Of a stretch of DNA of 64,000 nt, positions 51,360 to 62,900 are shown piece after piece. How positions within the stretch are numbered: position 1 is the stretch's first letter; each line of letters begins with the position of its first letter. The notes under the pieces were generated by a model. The model was given only the letters and a program-made list of their open reading frames with translations. It ran no database searches and had not been told where the DNA came from. Source of the DNA: Caprimulgus europaeus. Taxonomy: Eukaryota; Chordata; Aves; Caprimulgiformes; Caprimulgidae. Location of the stretch: the NCBI GenBank assembly GCA_907165065.1, contig OU015550.1, positions 4,127,501-4,191,500 of the forward strand, written 5' to 3'. The position numbers and the translations under genes are program-made.

Positions 51360-51660
51360 TGCCACACAAAATCCCTCTCTTTTGAGGGGGACAGGCAGGG
51401 TGGTGCTCTCGCTACCCCTCGCCAAGAGAAGCACCCAAGTGGGACAGGACCTCGAGCGGTTTGATAAGAGCTGCGATAAGCTGGAGCCGCGCTGGCAGGC
51501 TGTGTGTGTGCCGGCAGGCGCACGCTCCTCCTCCTTATCAGGGAGCGCCGCGGCGAAAGCGCTGTGCCAGCGGCGGGAGCGGCACGGTGGGAACCAGCCG
51601 TGGCTCAGCCTCCGCGGGGCTGCTCCTCGGGCAGAGGCAAACCCAGATGATCTAATTCCC
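51360..51660. promoter_or_regulatory. GC-rich island with clustered GATA motifs, about 2 kb upstream of BTG2
   Basis: GATAAG occurs at 51463-51468 and 51475-51480, and its complement CTTATC at 51534-51539, inside a CpG-rich stretch that stands out from the surrounding AT-richer DNA. Spacing and composition suggest an enhancer or an alternative promoter (a TATAAAAAG sequence lies near 51330). Function is not shown by sequence alone. Confidence 0.35.
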
Positions 51661-53239
51661 TGCCTTGGTTTTCTCCAGCTGCCACCCACTGCTTGTGGAG
51701 ATGCCAAATGAGGCCTCAGCTATAGGAGGAGAAGGCGTTTTCGCTGGGGATCACATCAAGAGCTGTGGCTTCAGATCCTCCCCCGGTGCACGCCAAGGGA
51801 GGCATCTGGGGCTACGAGACAATGGCTCTAAACAACCCCAGTTCTTCTGCCAGGGAATATTCATTCAGAAATCCCAATCTGTTTTGATACTAACTCTCTC
51901 ATGGTTGATCAAAGAGAAGGCAAGAAAAGAGCTTGGCCTCCTACTGTTGCTTTAGCTTCGGGCCAGTTTCAGCAGAAGCCGGGCGAGTGCCTTTCTCCTG
52001 GGCAGCGTGGCTGGCAGCTGGGCCAGCTGGTGCAGCTCCCTGGTCTGGAGTGACTTTAATGTGCAGCTTGCACCTCGCTGAGCATCACGGCCGTGCACTG
52101 CTTCTCCTCTCCCCTCCTGCTAGGCTGGATGGAGGCAAACGAGGACGCTTGGTTCTGCTCCATGCTTGCCTTGGCTTGCTCTCCCTGCTCCATGATCGGA
52201 CACGTCCTCTGCGCTGCAGCCACCTCCTCCTGGATCCTGCTCTTCCTCCAGCCTGGCTTTTGGCTGGAGGGAGATGCTGGGTCCTGGGGTGTCTGCCCTC
52301 GCTCCTCACCGCTAATGCTCCTCGGGCAGTGAGATGAAAGCGGTTACTGTCATGTTCCACCTCATCTCCCTCACCTGTCTGGGACAGTGCAGGTGATGGC
52401 AAGTTCTCCCTGCTTGCTTCAGGCATCTCTGGCAAGGATCTAGCCTTGTCCAGGGAACAAGGATTTGTGAGTGTATCTTGGAGAAGGAAATTTAGTGATG
52501 GAAACTTGCCTGGACACTGTTGGGGAAAGGAGACCCCCGTGTAGGGGGCCAGACCCGACTCTGTACTGAATCCAGGGTGGGTCACATCAGGGATGGGTCA
52601 CTGTCGCTGGCTGCCCTGGGTGACAGCTCTGTGTCATTCCAGGTCAGCAGAAACACTGCTCCATGGATGCTGAGAACACCTCGACACCGATCCAGTACCC
52701 GTGCTGGGCTGATGTCCTGGCACCAGCGTGCAGGACCCCGGGGCTGCTGGTGGTCAGGGGCTCCCTTCCCCTCGCACCGGCTCCCATCGGCTGCACCCTT
52801 CCTTCGCCCCGTTGCCATTTCAGTAAGTGACTCGCCAGTGGCTTGATGGGGACGAGCCATTGCTTCACCCTCCCGAGGCATCGTGTGTCCCGTGAACTCA
52901 CCCACTGGTGGGGAGGGTTGGGAACCTGACCCTGGCAGTACCGGTGCTCCGGGGTTCCCCGCAGCGAGCTGGGGAAGGGGACAGCGGGACCGGGCTGGCT
53001 TCCCGCACACTGCCAGCACCACGGAGAACCCCCTCCAGGGACCGGGGGAGCAGCGGGGGGACCCGGCATCACCTTCCCCAGGGCAACAAAGGGCACTTGG
53101 GTCCCTTTGGGTGGGTTTCCAGCGCTCAGATCAGCCCGGGGTGCCCTTACCCTGCTCCCACGACCACCACCTCCCGTGGGTCACCTCGAGCACCGGGGAC
53201 CCCCGATCCCCCTCGTGACACCCGGAGCCCACGGGCGGG

Positions 53240-53621
53240 ATGGGGGGGGGGGCTCTGCCCTGGAGCGGGGGGCTGCAGACAGCTGGGGTGGGGCGGACCG
53301 AGCCCTGGTCCCCTCCGCCCCCCCGCTCCTCCCGGGTCAGCCCCAAAAATAGCGCTCCGGTAACTGCCCCCCCCCCTGTCCCCCCCGCCCCGCTATTGTC
53401 ATGGCGGCGGCGACGTCACTCCTTCCACTGCGCTGAGCTCACGCGCTATTAGCATACCGCGCCCTCTCAGCCAATGGGAGCCGCCGCACCGATGACGCCT
53501 CCCCGCGCTGCCCTATTTAAAGGCATCGCGGAGCCGCTGGCGCAGACTGAGCCGAGCGCGGCCCTGCAGCCACCGGGATCCTTCCCGCTGCCACCACCAC
53601 CGCCCACCCCCGCAGCCCGGC
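53240..53621 (+). promoter_or_regulatory. BTG2: BTG2 promoter (CpG island)
   Basis: This GC-rich block holds, in order, a CArG-like CCAAAAATAG at 53343 (one mismatch to the SRF consensus), ATGGCGGC (YY1-like) at 53401, a CRE-like GACGTCAC at 53412-53419, CCAAT at 53471-53475 and a TATA-like TATTTAAA at 53514-53521. The TATA predicts initiation near 53545 and a 5'UTR of about 75 bases. SRF, CREB and TATA elements suit BTG2 as an immediate-early, growth-arrest gene. Individual sites are predictions. Confidence 0.7.
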
Positions 53622-55138
53622 ATGAGCCATCGCCACAGCCAGCGCCGCGCCGGCCCGCGGCCCGACATGCTGCCCGAGATCGCTGCCGCCGTGGGCTTCG
53701 TCTCCAACCTGCTGCGGACGCGGGGCTGTGTCAGCGAGCAGCAGCTGCAGGTTTTCAGCGGAGCGTTGCGGGAGGCGCTCGCAGGTGAGGCGGAGATGGG
53801 CTTTGTCCCAGGCGAGGAAAGCCCACTCGTGTCCTTCCTCTCCCCTTTGGGGCCAGGCTCCCACTGGTGTCCTTCCCCGGTGCCCTGCATGTTGCTCCAA
53901 GGACCTGATGTTCCTCCCTGGGTGCCCACCCAATGTCCTCTTAGGTCTGGCACCCATCTGTGTCCTTCCCTGACACCCAGCTGTGACCTCCTTGATGCTG
54001 GATACCCATTTCTGCCCTTGTGTGGGCACCCACCCGTGTCCCCTAGGTCACTGGCAGGTATCTGTGTGCCTCCCTGGGCACCCACCAGTGTCCCTGTAGG
54101 GTCCTGGACAAACAGCACCCTCAGCCCTGAAGGTGAGCAGATCCTCTGCCCAGTCTGAGGGTTTTGTTCAGCTCCCCCCTTTCCTGGAAGGAGCTCGTCT
54201 GCTTGAAGCTGTGCTGGGGCTTGATATGGATAATGCAAAGCTGCTGTGTGTGCCCCATCCCCTGGTGAGAACTGCTCATCCCCGTGTCAGTGGCGTTTGG
54301 CACTTCCCTCCCTGTGAGCATGTCTGGGGCTCAGCACGGGTTGGCACAAGGGTCCCCTCCCAGCCTGACACAGCCTTGTGTTATCAGCCTGAAGAAGGGA
54401 TGGTTTGTTTGCCCCTGGGCTGGAGATAAAGGGTAGCAACATGCCCCTGAATTTAAGAGAATGACCTGGAAGTCACTCCCTGACTGTGGTGGTTTGTTGT
54501 TGGTGATATGGTATCTACCCCAGCCACCCCAGCACTTGGGGTGAGAAGGTGTTGGGGTCCTGTCCCTGCAGCCCCCATGGCACTGTCCTGCCTGGGGTTT
54601 CTAGGACCTGAAGAGCTTGGAGCCAGCAGTGGTGGAATAGTTGAGTGCTTGGCTGGGGAGCCTCCATCTGATGGAGGCAGCCTCAAGAGGACTCGGTTTC
54701 CTCTGCTTGCAGCGAGGTGTGGGACCCCCTTGGGACTGCAGCAGGACACAGACCTCCCCAGAGCTGCTGCTCACCGCTCTTCTCGCTTCCCTTGCAGAGC
54801 ACTACAAACACCACTGGTTTCCCGAGAAGCCCTTCAAAGGCTCTGGGTATCGCTGCATCCGGATCAACCACAAAATGGACCCCATTATCAGCAAGGCAGC
54901 TAGCCAGATCGGACTGAGCCTCCCACAGCTCTACCAGCTCCTGCCCAGCGAGCTCACGCTCTGGGTGGACCCCTACGAGGTCTCCTACCGCATCGGTGAA
55001 GACGGCTCCATCTGTGTCTTGTACGAAGCCACCGCCACGAAGCCCGTGAGCTCCTACGGGATGCTCACCTGCAAGAACCAGATGATGTTGGGGCGCACCA
55101 GCCCTTCCAAAAACTACATCATGACTGTCTCCAGCTAA
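53622..55138 (+). CDS. BTG2: BTG2, antiproliferative BTG/Tob family protein, complete
   Basis: BTG2 (PC3/TIS21) is a p53- and growth-factor-induced protein that binds the CAF1 (CNOT7/8) deadenylase of CCR4-NOT and slows the cell cycle. There are two exons, 53622-53784 and 54798-55138, with donor gcag|gtgagg, acceptor cttgcag|ag and phase 1, giving 167 residues (human 158). BTG box A begins at [20 protein letters not shown] and includes [20 protein letters not shown]; box B holds [15 protein letters not shown] through [20 protein letters not shown] and SICVLYE. The C-terminus ends [12 protein letters not shown]. Compared with human, the segment before MLPEI is longer and Arg-rich ([13 protein letters not shown]). 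The start was chosen as the first ATG after the promoter; initiation at the Met of MLPEI (53667) is the alternative. The intron is about 1 kb. Confidence 0.97.
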
Positions 55139-58065
55139 ATATTCCTCTTGTCCTTACACTGCCAAGACACAGGCTACTGTATACCTCACCTGAGGATCTA
55201 TTTTTAAGATGAAGAGCTATTTATATTTTTTAAAAAAAATCCAAGAAAATCCAAAATTAAAATATCGGGCGCTGCTTTGAGCAGAAGCGGTGCTCCAGGT
55301 GCCTTTTTTAAAGCTGTTGCAAGCTTGAGTTTTTATTATGAAGCCAATATCTACCTAATTAGTGTTGGATGGCAATTTTGGGCTGGCTTGCTCACTTGAG
55401 CAGCTTGGAATGGAGGAAGAGGGGGAATAGCCAGGCTGGGAAGCGTGGCTTGGTGGTGGGAGATGTCTGTGTCACCTTCTCACCATCCTGGGACCCAACA
55501 GTATTGCTGAGTATTGCAATACTGCTGGAGAAGGGATGGAGTTACTGTCTTTCCTCCACTAATTTCCTCACTCCCCAGCTGGTCTGATCTCCATGGGGCC
55601 TGGATACAGTGTTTGGGGGAACCTTGTCTCAGGACTGGGTGATGCTGTGGAACCTGGGATCCCTCTTCCTTTGCTCTTGCACATCTCCTCTGGACCCACT
55701 TACCCTGTGAGTGTTGCATCTCTGCCCTGCTCCAAGTGCAAAGGGAGGGGAGTTGTGGCTTTTCTCCAACCTCTCCATCTATCTGTTTGCTGCTGAACTG
55801 AAAAGGGGATCCACATGGCTATTGGTGTCCTGTGAAGCAGAGCAAGGCAGAGATGCACTGAGGGGTCAGGCAGAGGAGGTCCCAAAGATGAATATTGCAG
55901 CTACTGTGGTGGCACTGGAGTGCTGTGGTTGTTCCTGGTGCTCCCCAGTAACCTGGCTATCACCCACTGCTTGCTGCACACTGAGAAGGGTACTCCAGAC
56001 CCTGAAACCAGCACTGAGCAGCTGTGAATTACAAAACCTTTCTGCTCTGTGGGGTTTAGACATCAGCCCATGACCTGTTCTTATGTGACCTCTGTCCTCC
56101 AAGCGTAGAGTCTGGCCTCTCTTGCTTGTAGAAGTTGCCTAATCCAATGCTGATGACTTGCTGTGTCACTTCTCCAGAAGAGCTGAAGCAACTCACCTTG
56201 TGCCCTAGAGGTTGGTGTGTGAGAAACCCCTTTGCCCTATCTCTTAAAATCACAAGTATTGGGAGTCTCTTCCCCCTGTGTGTGGGATGCTCAGATGCTT
56301 TGGTGTCCTAATGTTGCTTTTGAAGTTACAGCACTTCTCCCCTCCCTCCTCTGGGTGACCAGCATGGGGCTGTCCCTGGGAGCTGTCTCCTCTGATACCT
56401 TGGTAAGGGACACTGTTTGGCTCTGATCTCTTGGTACATAACTGTTTTGCACAATTAATGCCTGGTCCTGTGCTTTGTCTGTTCAAGCAAAACCCCTCTT
56501 GGTGTCCCAGTGGTACTTGTGTTCAGGGAGACTTTGCCTGAGTGGTGTTCAGGATTTGGCCCTTAAACTGCTCTGGGTACCTACAAATGGGGTGGGAGCT
56601 GGAAATGCTGCCCCAAGAACTTTACCTGCCCGTTGGGAATGAGCCTTTACTCAGATGTTTTATATCCATTGCCTTTTTACCAACCAGCTGGTGCTCCTCC
56701 AGTGATCCTGGGAGAAGTGATTTAAAAAAAACAGTGTATTGATGTGGTTGTTGGTGATGAAACTTCCCCAGATGTGTCTCTCAGCACACCACTTTTTTTT
56801 AACCTTCCTCTTTTCTGACCTGGCAGTTAACTGGCATAACCAGAGTTGTTTTTGCCCAACCTTTGATGAATCAAGTTCTCAGACATTTGTGCAATATATT
56901 TCCAAATCTTGGGTGCTCTGGGAGAGGAAGGAAGTCTCTGCCAGAGTTCTTAGCTTATTTTTTTAATAGATCAAAAAATCAGCACAGCTCCCCAACTCTG
57001 ACTATTAATGTGGAAAAGTAAATTTGGATTTTTGTAAGCTTGAAATTATGAATTTTAGAACTGGAAAACCAGCTTCAATTCTCAGATCCTTTTAAAATGT
57101 CAAGTGGTGAGTTATTTGTCCTTGAACAGTAATAGCAGACTGTGGCTCTGAAGTTGCATCACTTCCCTCTGCATCACTTGAATTTCTCATATCAGCAAAG
57201 CAGAAGCTGAAATGAAGCACTGGGGCTTTTCCCTTGGTGAACTTGTGCAATAGGTGACCTCACCAAGAGGGGAGTACTTGGGAACTTCCAAAAAGCAAAT
57301 TCCCTTTTCAAGGAAAAGGGATCTCTGTGCTTTTTTTTTTGGAGTCCTCACTTAACCTGCTTACATGGAGAGCCCACGATGAGAACTGCATCCAGGACCA
57401 GCAGCCTTTGCTTTGCTGGGCTCCTTGGCTGGATGTGGAGTTTCCTGAAGGCTGGTACTTCCTTGGGTTATAATTTGTCATGATTAAAGCAGTTTTAAGA
57501 TTTACCTCCCCTTTTACACTGTTCCCTCCCTCTTACCAGGAAAAAAAAAAGGTTATTTCAGGAACAACAGCCCACACCAAAGGATGACACTGTAATTGCT
57601 CTGAACATGCCCCCACTTCCAGAACCAAAATAGCCAAGTCTCATTCTTTTTGTCCCTGGTGTGGAGGAGTCTGATGTTAAAGGTGTCTGGTTTTAGCTTC
57701 TTGGGTATAATCCATTTCTCTCTTGTAGCTGGTTACATGTAAAAGCTGTGAATTCGTGTGCTCTGTTGCCTTCTGCCTACAAGCCTGATACTCGACTGCA
57801 GAGCTGAATGGTGTATGGGGGGTTTGTTTTTTTGAGACAGTATATTTGAGGGGTTTCCTGTCACATTTTTTTTAACAAGCTGGACTGTTGAACGGGACCT
57901 GCTTTTTCTATATTTGGTGAAAATGGTAGAAAGTTTGTAAGCTACACTTAGAGGAGGGAGTGGATGGTTACTAATTGTATAGTAGTGTTTTTATATACAG
58001 AATGTACAGATCCTTTGACAGACTTATGCTTTTGTTACTTTAATAAAAATGTAGCAGTATAAAAC
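55139..58065 (+). other. BTG2: BTG2 3'UTR (inferred)
   Basis: A long AT-rich 3'UTR of about 2.9 kb with no coding potential, including U-rich elements soon after the stop (tatttatattttttaaaa near 55209) of the kind that destabilise immediate-early mRNAs. The end is set by the poly(A) signal at 58042. Confidence 0.7.
58042..58047 (+). terminator. BTG2: BTG2 poly(A) signal AATAAA
   Basis: Consensus AATAAA is followed by a strongly GT/T-rich downstream region (gggttttgtttttgtgggtt). Confidence 0.75.
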
Positions 58066-61000
58066 AAGCTTTGGGTTTTGTTTTTGTGGGTTTTGGGGGT
58101 TTTTTTGTGTTTTTTTTCTTTTCTGGGAACAGTTGTCTGCTCACAAAGAGGGTGAGGGTTGGGATTGCAGCCTAAATCCCACCCTGCAAATGCTGTGGGC
58201 TTGGTTAAAGTGTGGATGACTGCTAATATCCAGCTGTGTCAAGGAGGTGGTTTAGGAAAAAAAAGCTGCTTAGTCAACATGTGCTGACTCTCTCAACCTG
58301 AAGGAATTAAGGCTGGGAATTGGTTTGACTAATGCAGGGCTGTGGGTGTCCTGCCCTCTCCTTCCCTGTGCTGACTGCTGGCTTCTGGCTTGGCCAGTGG
58401 GGGTTTTATTCAGTGCAGGGTTGTAAAACTCCTGTGTTTTGCCAGAGCATGAAGATGTTGTGTAGTTGACTACCAGATCTCTTACCCAACCCTAGGAATG
58501 GCCTAAAAAAAAGTCTTGGTAAGAAAGAAATGAATGATCTGAGTGAGGCACAGGGCCAGTTCCTCATTAAGCCTCTCTGCTTCCAATGTCCTTCCAAGGG
58601 TGACTGAGCCAACAGAAGAGGAAGGGTGAGAGATCATGGGATTGAAATGCTCAGGTATGTGGAGGATGCTCTGAACCTGTCATGATGAAGGCACCTGGGG
58701 TTGATTCACTGCAGATCCTGTTGTGGCTGTGTCAAGAGGCTGGTGACTGCAGCGTGGGGCTGTGACCCTCCTTCCCTGGGATGGAGATGTCCAGCTCATG
58801 TTTAACTCCCATCTGCACTCATCTTCAAGCTGACTGGATTTAAGGACCTTAGCTAAATCAGCTTATGTTAGTTTTGGTCCAAAACTCCCATTTTTATGGA
58901 GTTCAGGAGGGCTTGAGTTGCAGCCTTTAGGTTCTTTGTGACCCACCCCAACATGTTAACTGTGCTGGTGCTTTCCTGGTGCTGTGATGCCAAGAGGGGA
59001 CACAGACTTGGTCCTACTGCTGTCCCTGGTAGGTACAAAGCTGCTTCCTCCCCTCCCATTTTTAACATAATATGCCACCTCTGAGAGGAAAACAATTTGT
59101 GGGCTGATTTTGCTGCTCTGTCAAAGCTGCTCCTCCTTTTTGAACTCATCCCTTCATTAGTTTCCATAAACACACCCAAATTGCTGCTGCTTGTGAAACA
59201 GGGCTGTTGGGGAGGAATGGGCGTCCCATTCAGTTGCTGATTAGCTCAGGAGTCATCCAGGTTCAAAGGCTTGGTGAAGTCAGATGATGGTGGCCTTCCT
59301 CCCTCTGGCTTGTCTGGACCAGTATAGTCTGTCTGGACTGGTGTGCCATGGTTTGTGGCCCATTTTCAGGCTGGTATAGTCCATGCCATGACCAGTCTGG
59401 TGTGGTCCTGTGTGCTGTGGCCCATGGCTGGCATTTGGGCCAGCAGGAGAGTCAAGATCATCTAAAATTTGAGTTACTCACAGCCAAGATAAAAATACAA
59501 CTCTTACACCATGGAGTGTTCAGTGAGGAGTCAACCCTGCCCACGCTGTAACCAGATCCCTGACAGCCTTTTAATAGGTGACTTATCTGCTATTTTTATT
59601 ATGCTTGTCATTTTTTCTTCTGGCAGGATCATGATACCTGGTGTGCAAGCTGGCTTAGCATGGGGGTGCATCTTTACCTGCCCCCTCAAAGCCCTTTTGA
59701 GCTGAATTCTTGGCACATTTTCTCATGGTGAGAGCCCTGAGCACATCAGAGGATCAGCTCAGGGGCACAAGAGGAAAGTGCCAGGGGACCTGGCAGGTTT
59801 GAAGCAGCTCTGAAAAAGACTGAAAGTAAAACCAGAGTCATCCGTGGTTGCCCACCTCCTGCCTGTTGAAATCCAGACTTGTTTTCTGCTGAGCCTTTTG
59901 CTGGGCTTCTGTTGGGACTTCTTTATTGAGACTGGACAGGGAAGTGTCTGATTCCAGGAGAAAGGGTCAAATGTCCTCTGTGATCTGTGTGTGCTGTAGC
60001 TGTGCTGTCAGACCTTCCTCACAGGAGCTGGGGTGGTTCTGGGGGCTGATCTGTTGGGGATATGCAGATTGTACAAAGTCCAAATCAGCCATGAGGAGCA
60101 TCCTGACCCAGTGGCAACAACCACCCAGAACAGGGTCCCCCCTTGGTCCATGAGGATATTTTGGTTGATTCCTGGCACGATATCTGATTATTTTTTGTTA
60201 TTTTTTTTTATGTGCTCCTCTTTCCTGGGGTCCCTTTAGCAGAAATTGGGTGTTTCTCAGTTCTAAAGTTATCAGAAAAGCAACATCAGCATTTAGGATG
60301 TGAAACTGCTTGTTGGGTTATTTCTGCCCTTCCCACAGAAGCCAGACCTCATTTCCCAGCAATCCTTGTATGACCATCCCTGCCTCGAAGCGCTTTCACC
60401 CCTGCCCACCCTGCAGAGATCTGGGTCCCTTTGAAGAAGGGCAGAAGGTGAGGTGGGACAGCAGCAGCTGAAGCTCTGAGCTCTCCCTTGTTTGTCTCTG
60501 CAGCTGGAGGAGGGACAGAAGCGAAACCAGGCACTGCTGAGCCTCCTCCCCACAGCAGCAGCACGTTCACACAGGGCTCAGCCTCTGCCAGGTGCTTCCT
60601 CTCCTCTTTATTTGCAACGAGGCAATGGGAAGCAACCGGCTATTTCAGCTCCTCCGAGGCCAATCAGCACTTGTGTGGGTGCAGCCACGCTCGCCTGTAT
60701 CTGGGGAGACGCAGCCGGCAGCACCCAACCCCAGCCCTGGGAAAAGGGGGAGGTGTGAGCCCTGGGGTGCTCCATCACCTGCAGAGCTCCGGAGCCCTGA
60801 TGATCTTCCCAGGACCTGCTGGAGCTGTAGAAACTCTGCCATCACGTGGCCCAGCAACGGGAAGATGGTTTGTGGGGTTTGGAAGGGTTGATGCTGTGCC
60901 AAAGCCATGGTGCTTTGGGCTGCTTGGCTACTGCTTGTACCGGCAATCTCCAGCACCACCAGTTTGCACCAGTAAACTCCAGCAATGCCACTGTTTGCTG

Positions 61001-62581
61001 TTGTGGTGGAGCCCACACACAAGCTCTGCCTCCAGCTCTGCAGGGCTGAACCAAGCCCGTCCCCGAGCTCCCTGGGATGTGGGCAGGCAGTGGGTCTGGG
61101 GTCTGGGTTGGCACGTGGGCTCCTGTTGGTTTCAGTCCCAGCAATTCCGAGCTGGGGACTGTGTTCCCTGCCTGACCTTCCTCCTGACAGACCTTCCTCT
61201 CCCTCTTCTTCCAGCTCTCTGGTCTCCCTTTGTGTCTGCTCAGCACCCACAGCCAAAGCTCAACCCCTCCACAGCCACAACCCATCTTGGCTCAACTTGT
61301 GCATCCCTGAGCACCCCAACAGCCTTGCACACACCCAGGGTCCCTGAACCAGCGTGGAGGGGAACACACTGCTCTGCCTTTCCAATCTTTGCTAAAAACT
61401 GAACCACCCAGTGGAAAAAAACCCAACAAAACCCTTTCTTCCTCCAAAAAAAAGGTCATGGGCAGATGTGAGCGTGTGTGTGCCGCAGCCGCCGCACGCC
61501 CACTCGCTGCCCCCTCCGTACGGCACGGTAACCGTCTCGGTGCCTGTGGCTCGCTGTGCTTGGAGAGGTTCCAGCAGCAGATGGGGCAGGCTGAGACGTT
61601 GCTTAATGTGAAATTGAAATGAAAAAAAATTCCCCCTCAAAACAACCACAAAAGCTGTGGGTAGGCTCAGCCCCGTCTCCGCTCCCTGCCTGCTCGTTTC
61701 CTCCCGTGCCAGCTTTCGGGCAGGAGGGTGCACAGAGGGGTCCTCTGCAGATCTCTGCTTTATTGAAAGTTATGGTGGGGAGGGGAAGGGGGTCCCCAAA
61801 GTGGAGTGGGGGGTCTGCTGCCAGTGCCCTTGCAGGGGTCATCCCCCATTGAGGTGAAAAGCTCCAATGAGACAAAAGTGAGGTCTGGAGTGGGATGGCC
61901 CCTCCCTGGCCCTGCAGTGGGTCCCCCTGTCTCCTCCCTCCTGGGGTGTCACTAAGGGGTTTGGGGGTCCTGGGGACTGGCTCACCCCAGCCACCCCCTC
62001 TGCTGCAAGCGCCTGGATGAGGGGTTACGAGCCTGGGACAGATGGGCAGGGGGAGAGGAGCTGCTTTCAGCTGCTTTTTTGTTTTCCATGGAGCATCCCA
62101 TGGGGAGAACCATCCCCGGCCCCATCCCCTGCGTGGGGGCTGGCTCCAACGCTCTCATTTATGACCCGTTAGGGGATAAAAGGGGCTTGTTGGCGGCAGT
62201 GAGCAACTGGTGTGCGGGGACAACTGTTGCCATCTGTCTGGTGGGGCCAGGGCCGAGCTGGGGACGGGGTTTTGTTTCTCCTTTCATGCACCACTAAACT
62301 TTGCACCTTTTGTTTCCCAGAGAACCAGGGAGAAAAGAGGCCTCTGCATCGCATGGGTCAGGGCAGAGCTCGCTCAGCTTGCTGGGGGGTTTGCATGTGA
62401 TTCTTATATATATTATAATATTAATTATTATTTAAGGAGTCTGTTGGTGTTGGGTAACCCAGTGCTGAACCCCCTCCATCCTCCCCACCCTGTGCCGCAC
62501 CCTGTGAGCTCGCCGGGCAGAGCGAGGTGCCCTGACATGTCCCGTTCCACAGCAGGCAGAAGCCACAGCCACTACTGGGGT
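58066..62581. other. Intergenic right of BTG2, no gene recognised
   Basis: From about 60400 the GC content rises and open frames become long on both strands, but none shows domains, splice structure or known motifs. A minus-strand AATAAA occurs at 61759-61764 (ctttattg on plus). Confidence 0.5.
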
Positions 62582-62900
62582 GCATCCCTCAGGGACCCAA
62601 GGCTGTGTGGTGCCCTGACATCCCTGAGGAATGCTGTGCCCTCGTCCCCAAGGGACACTGTCTCTGTCACTAAGAGATGCTGTGCCCTTGTCCCCAAGGG
62701 ACACTGTGTCTCTTGTCACTAAGGGATGCTGTGTCCCTGTCTCCAAGGGATGCTGTGCCCCATCTCCAAGGGATGCCGTGCCCCTGTCCAGAGGGGATGC
62801 AGTGCCCCTGTCCCCAAGGGATGCCGTGCCCCTGTCCCCAGGGGATGCAGTGCCCCTGTCCCCAAGGGATGTTGTGCCCCCATCCCTGAGGGATCCCATG
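62582..62900. repeat. 24-bp minisatellite
   Basis: About twelve degenerate units of the form gggatgctgtgcccctgtcc plus ccaa. The period is a multiple of three, so it creates repetitive open frames on both strands that I do not regard as genes. Confidence 0.92.

Noticed and set aside
53513..54238. 241-residue open frame antisense to BTG2 exon 1
   Set aside because: It is a shadow of the CpG island and BTG2 exon 1 on the other strand.
60488..61402. 304-residue open frame on the plus strand
   Set aside because: It lies in GC-rich DNA where several frames are open at once. There is no domain, signal or low-entropy pattern of a real protein and no splice or promoter context.
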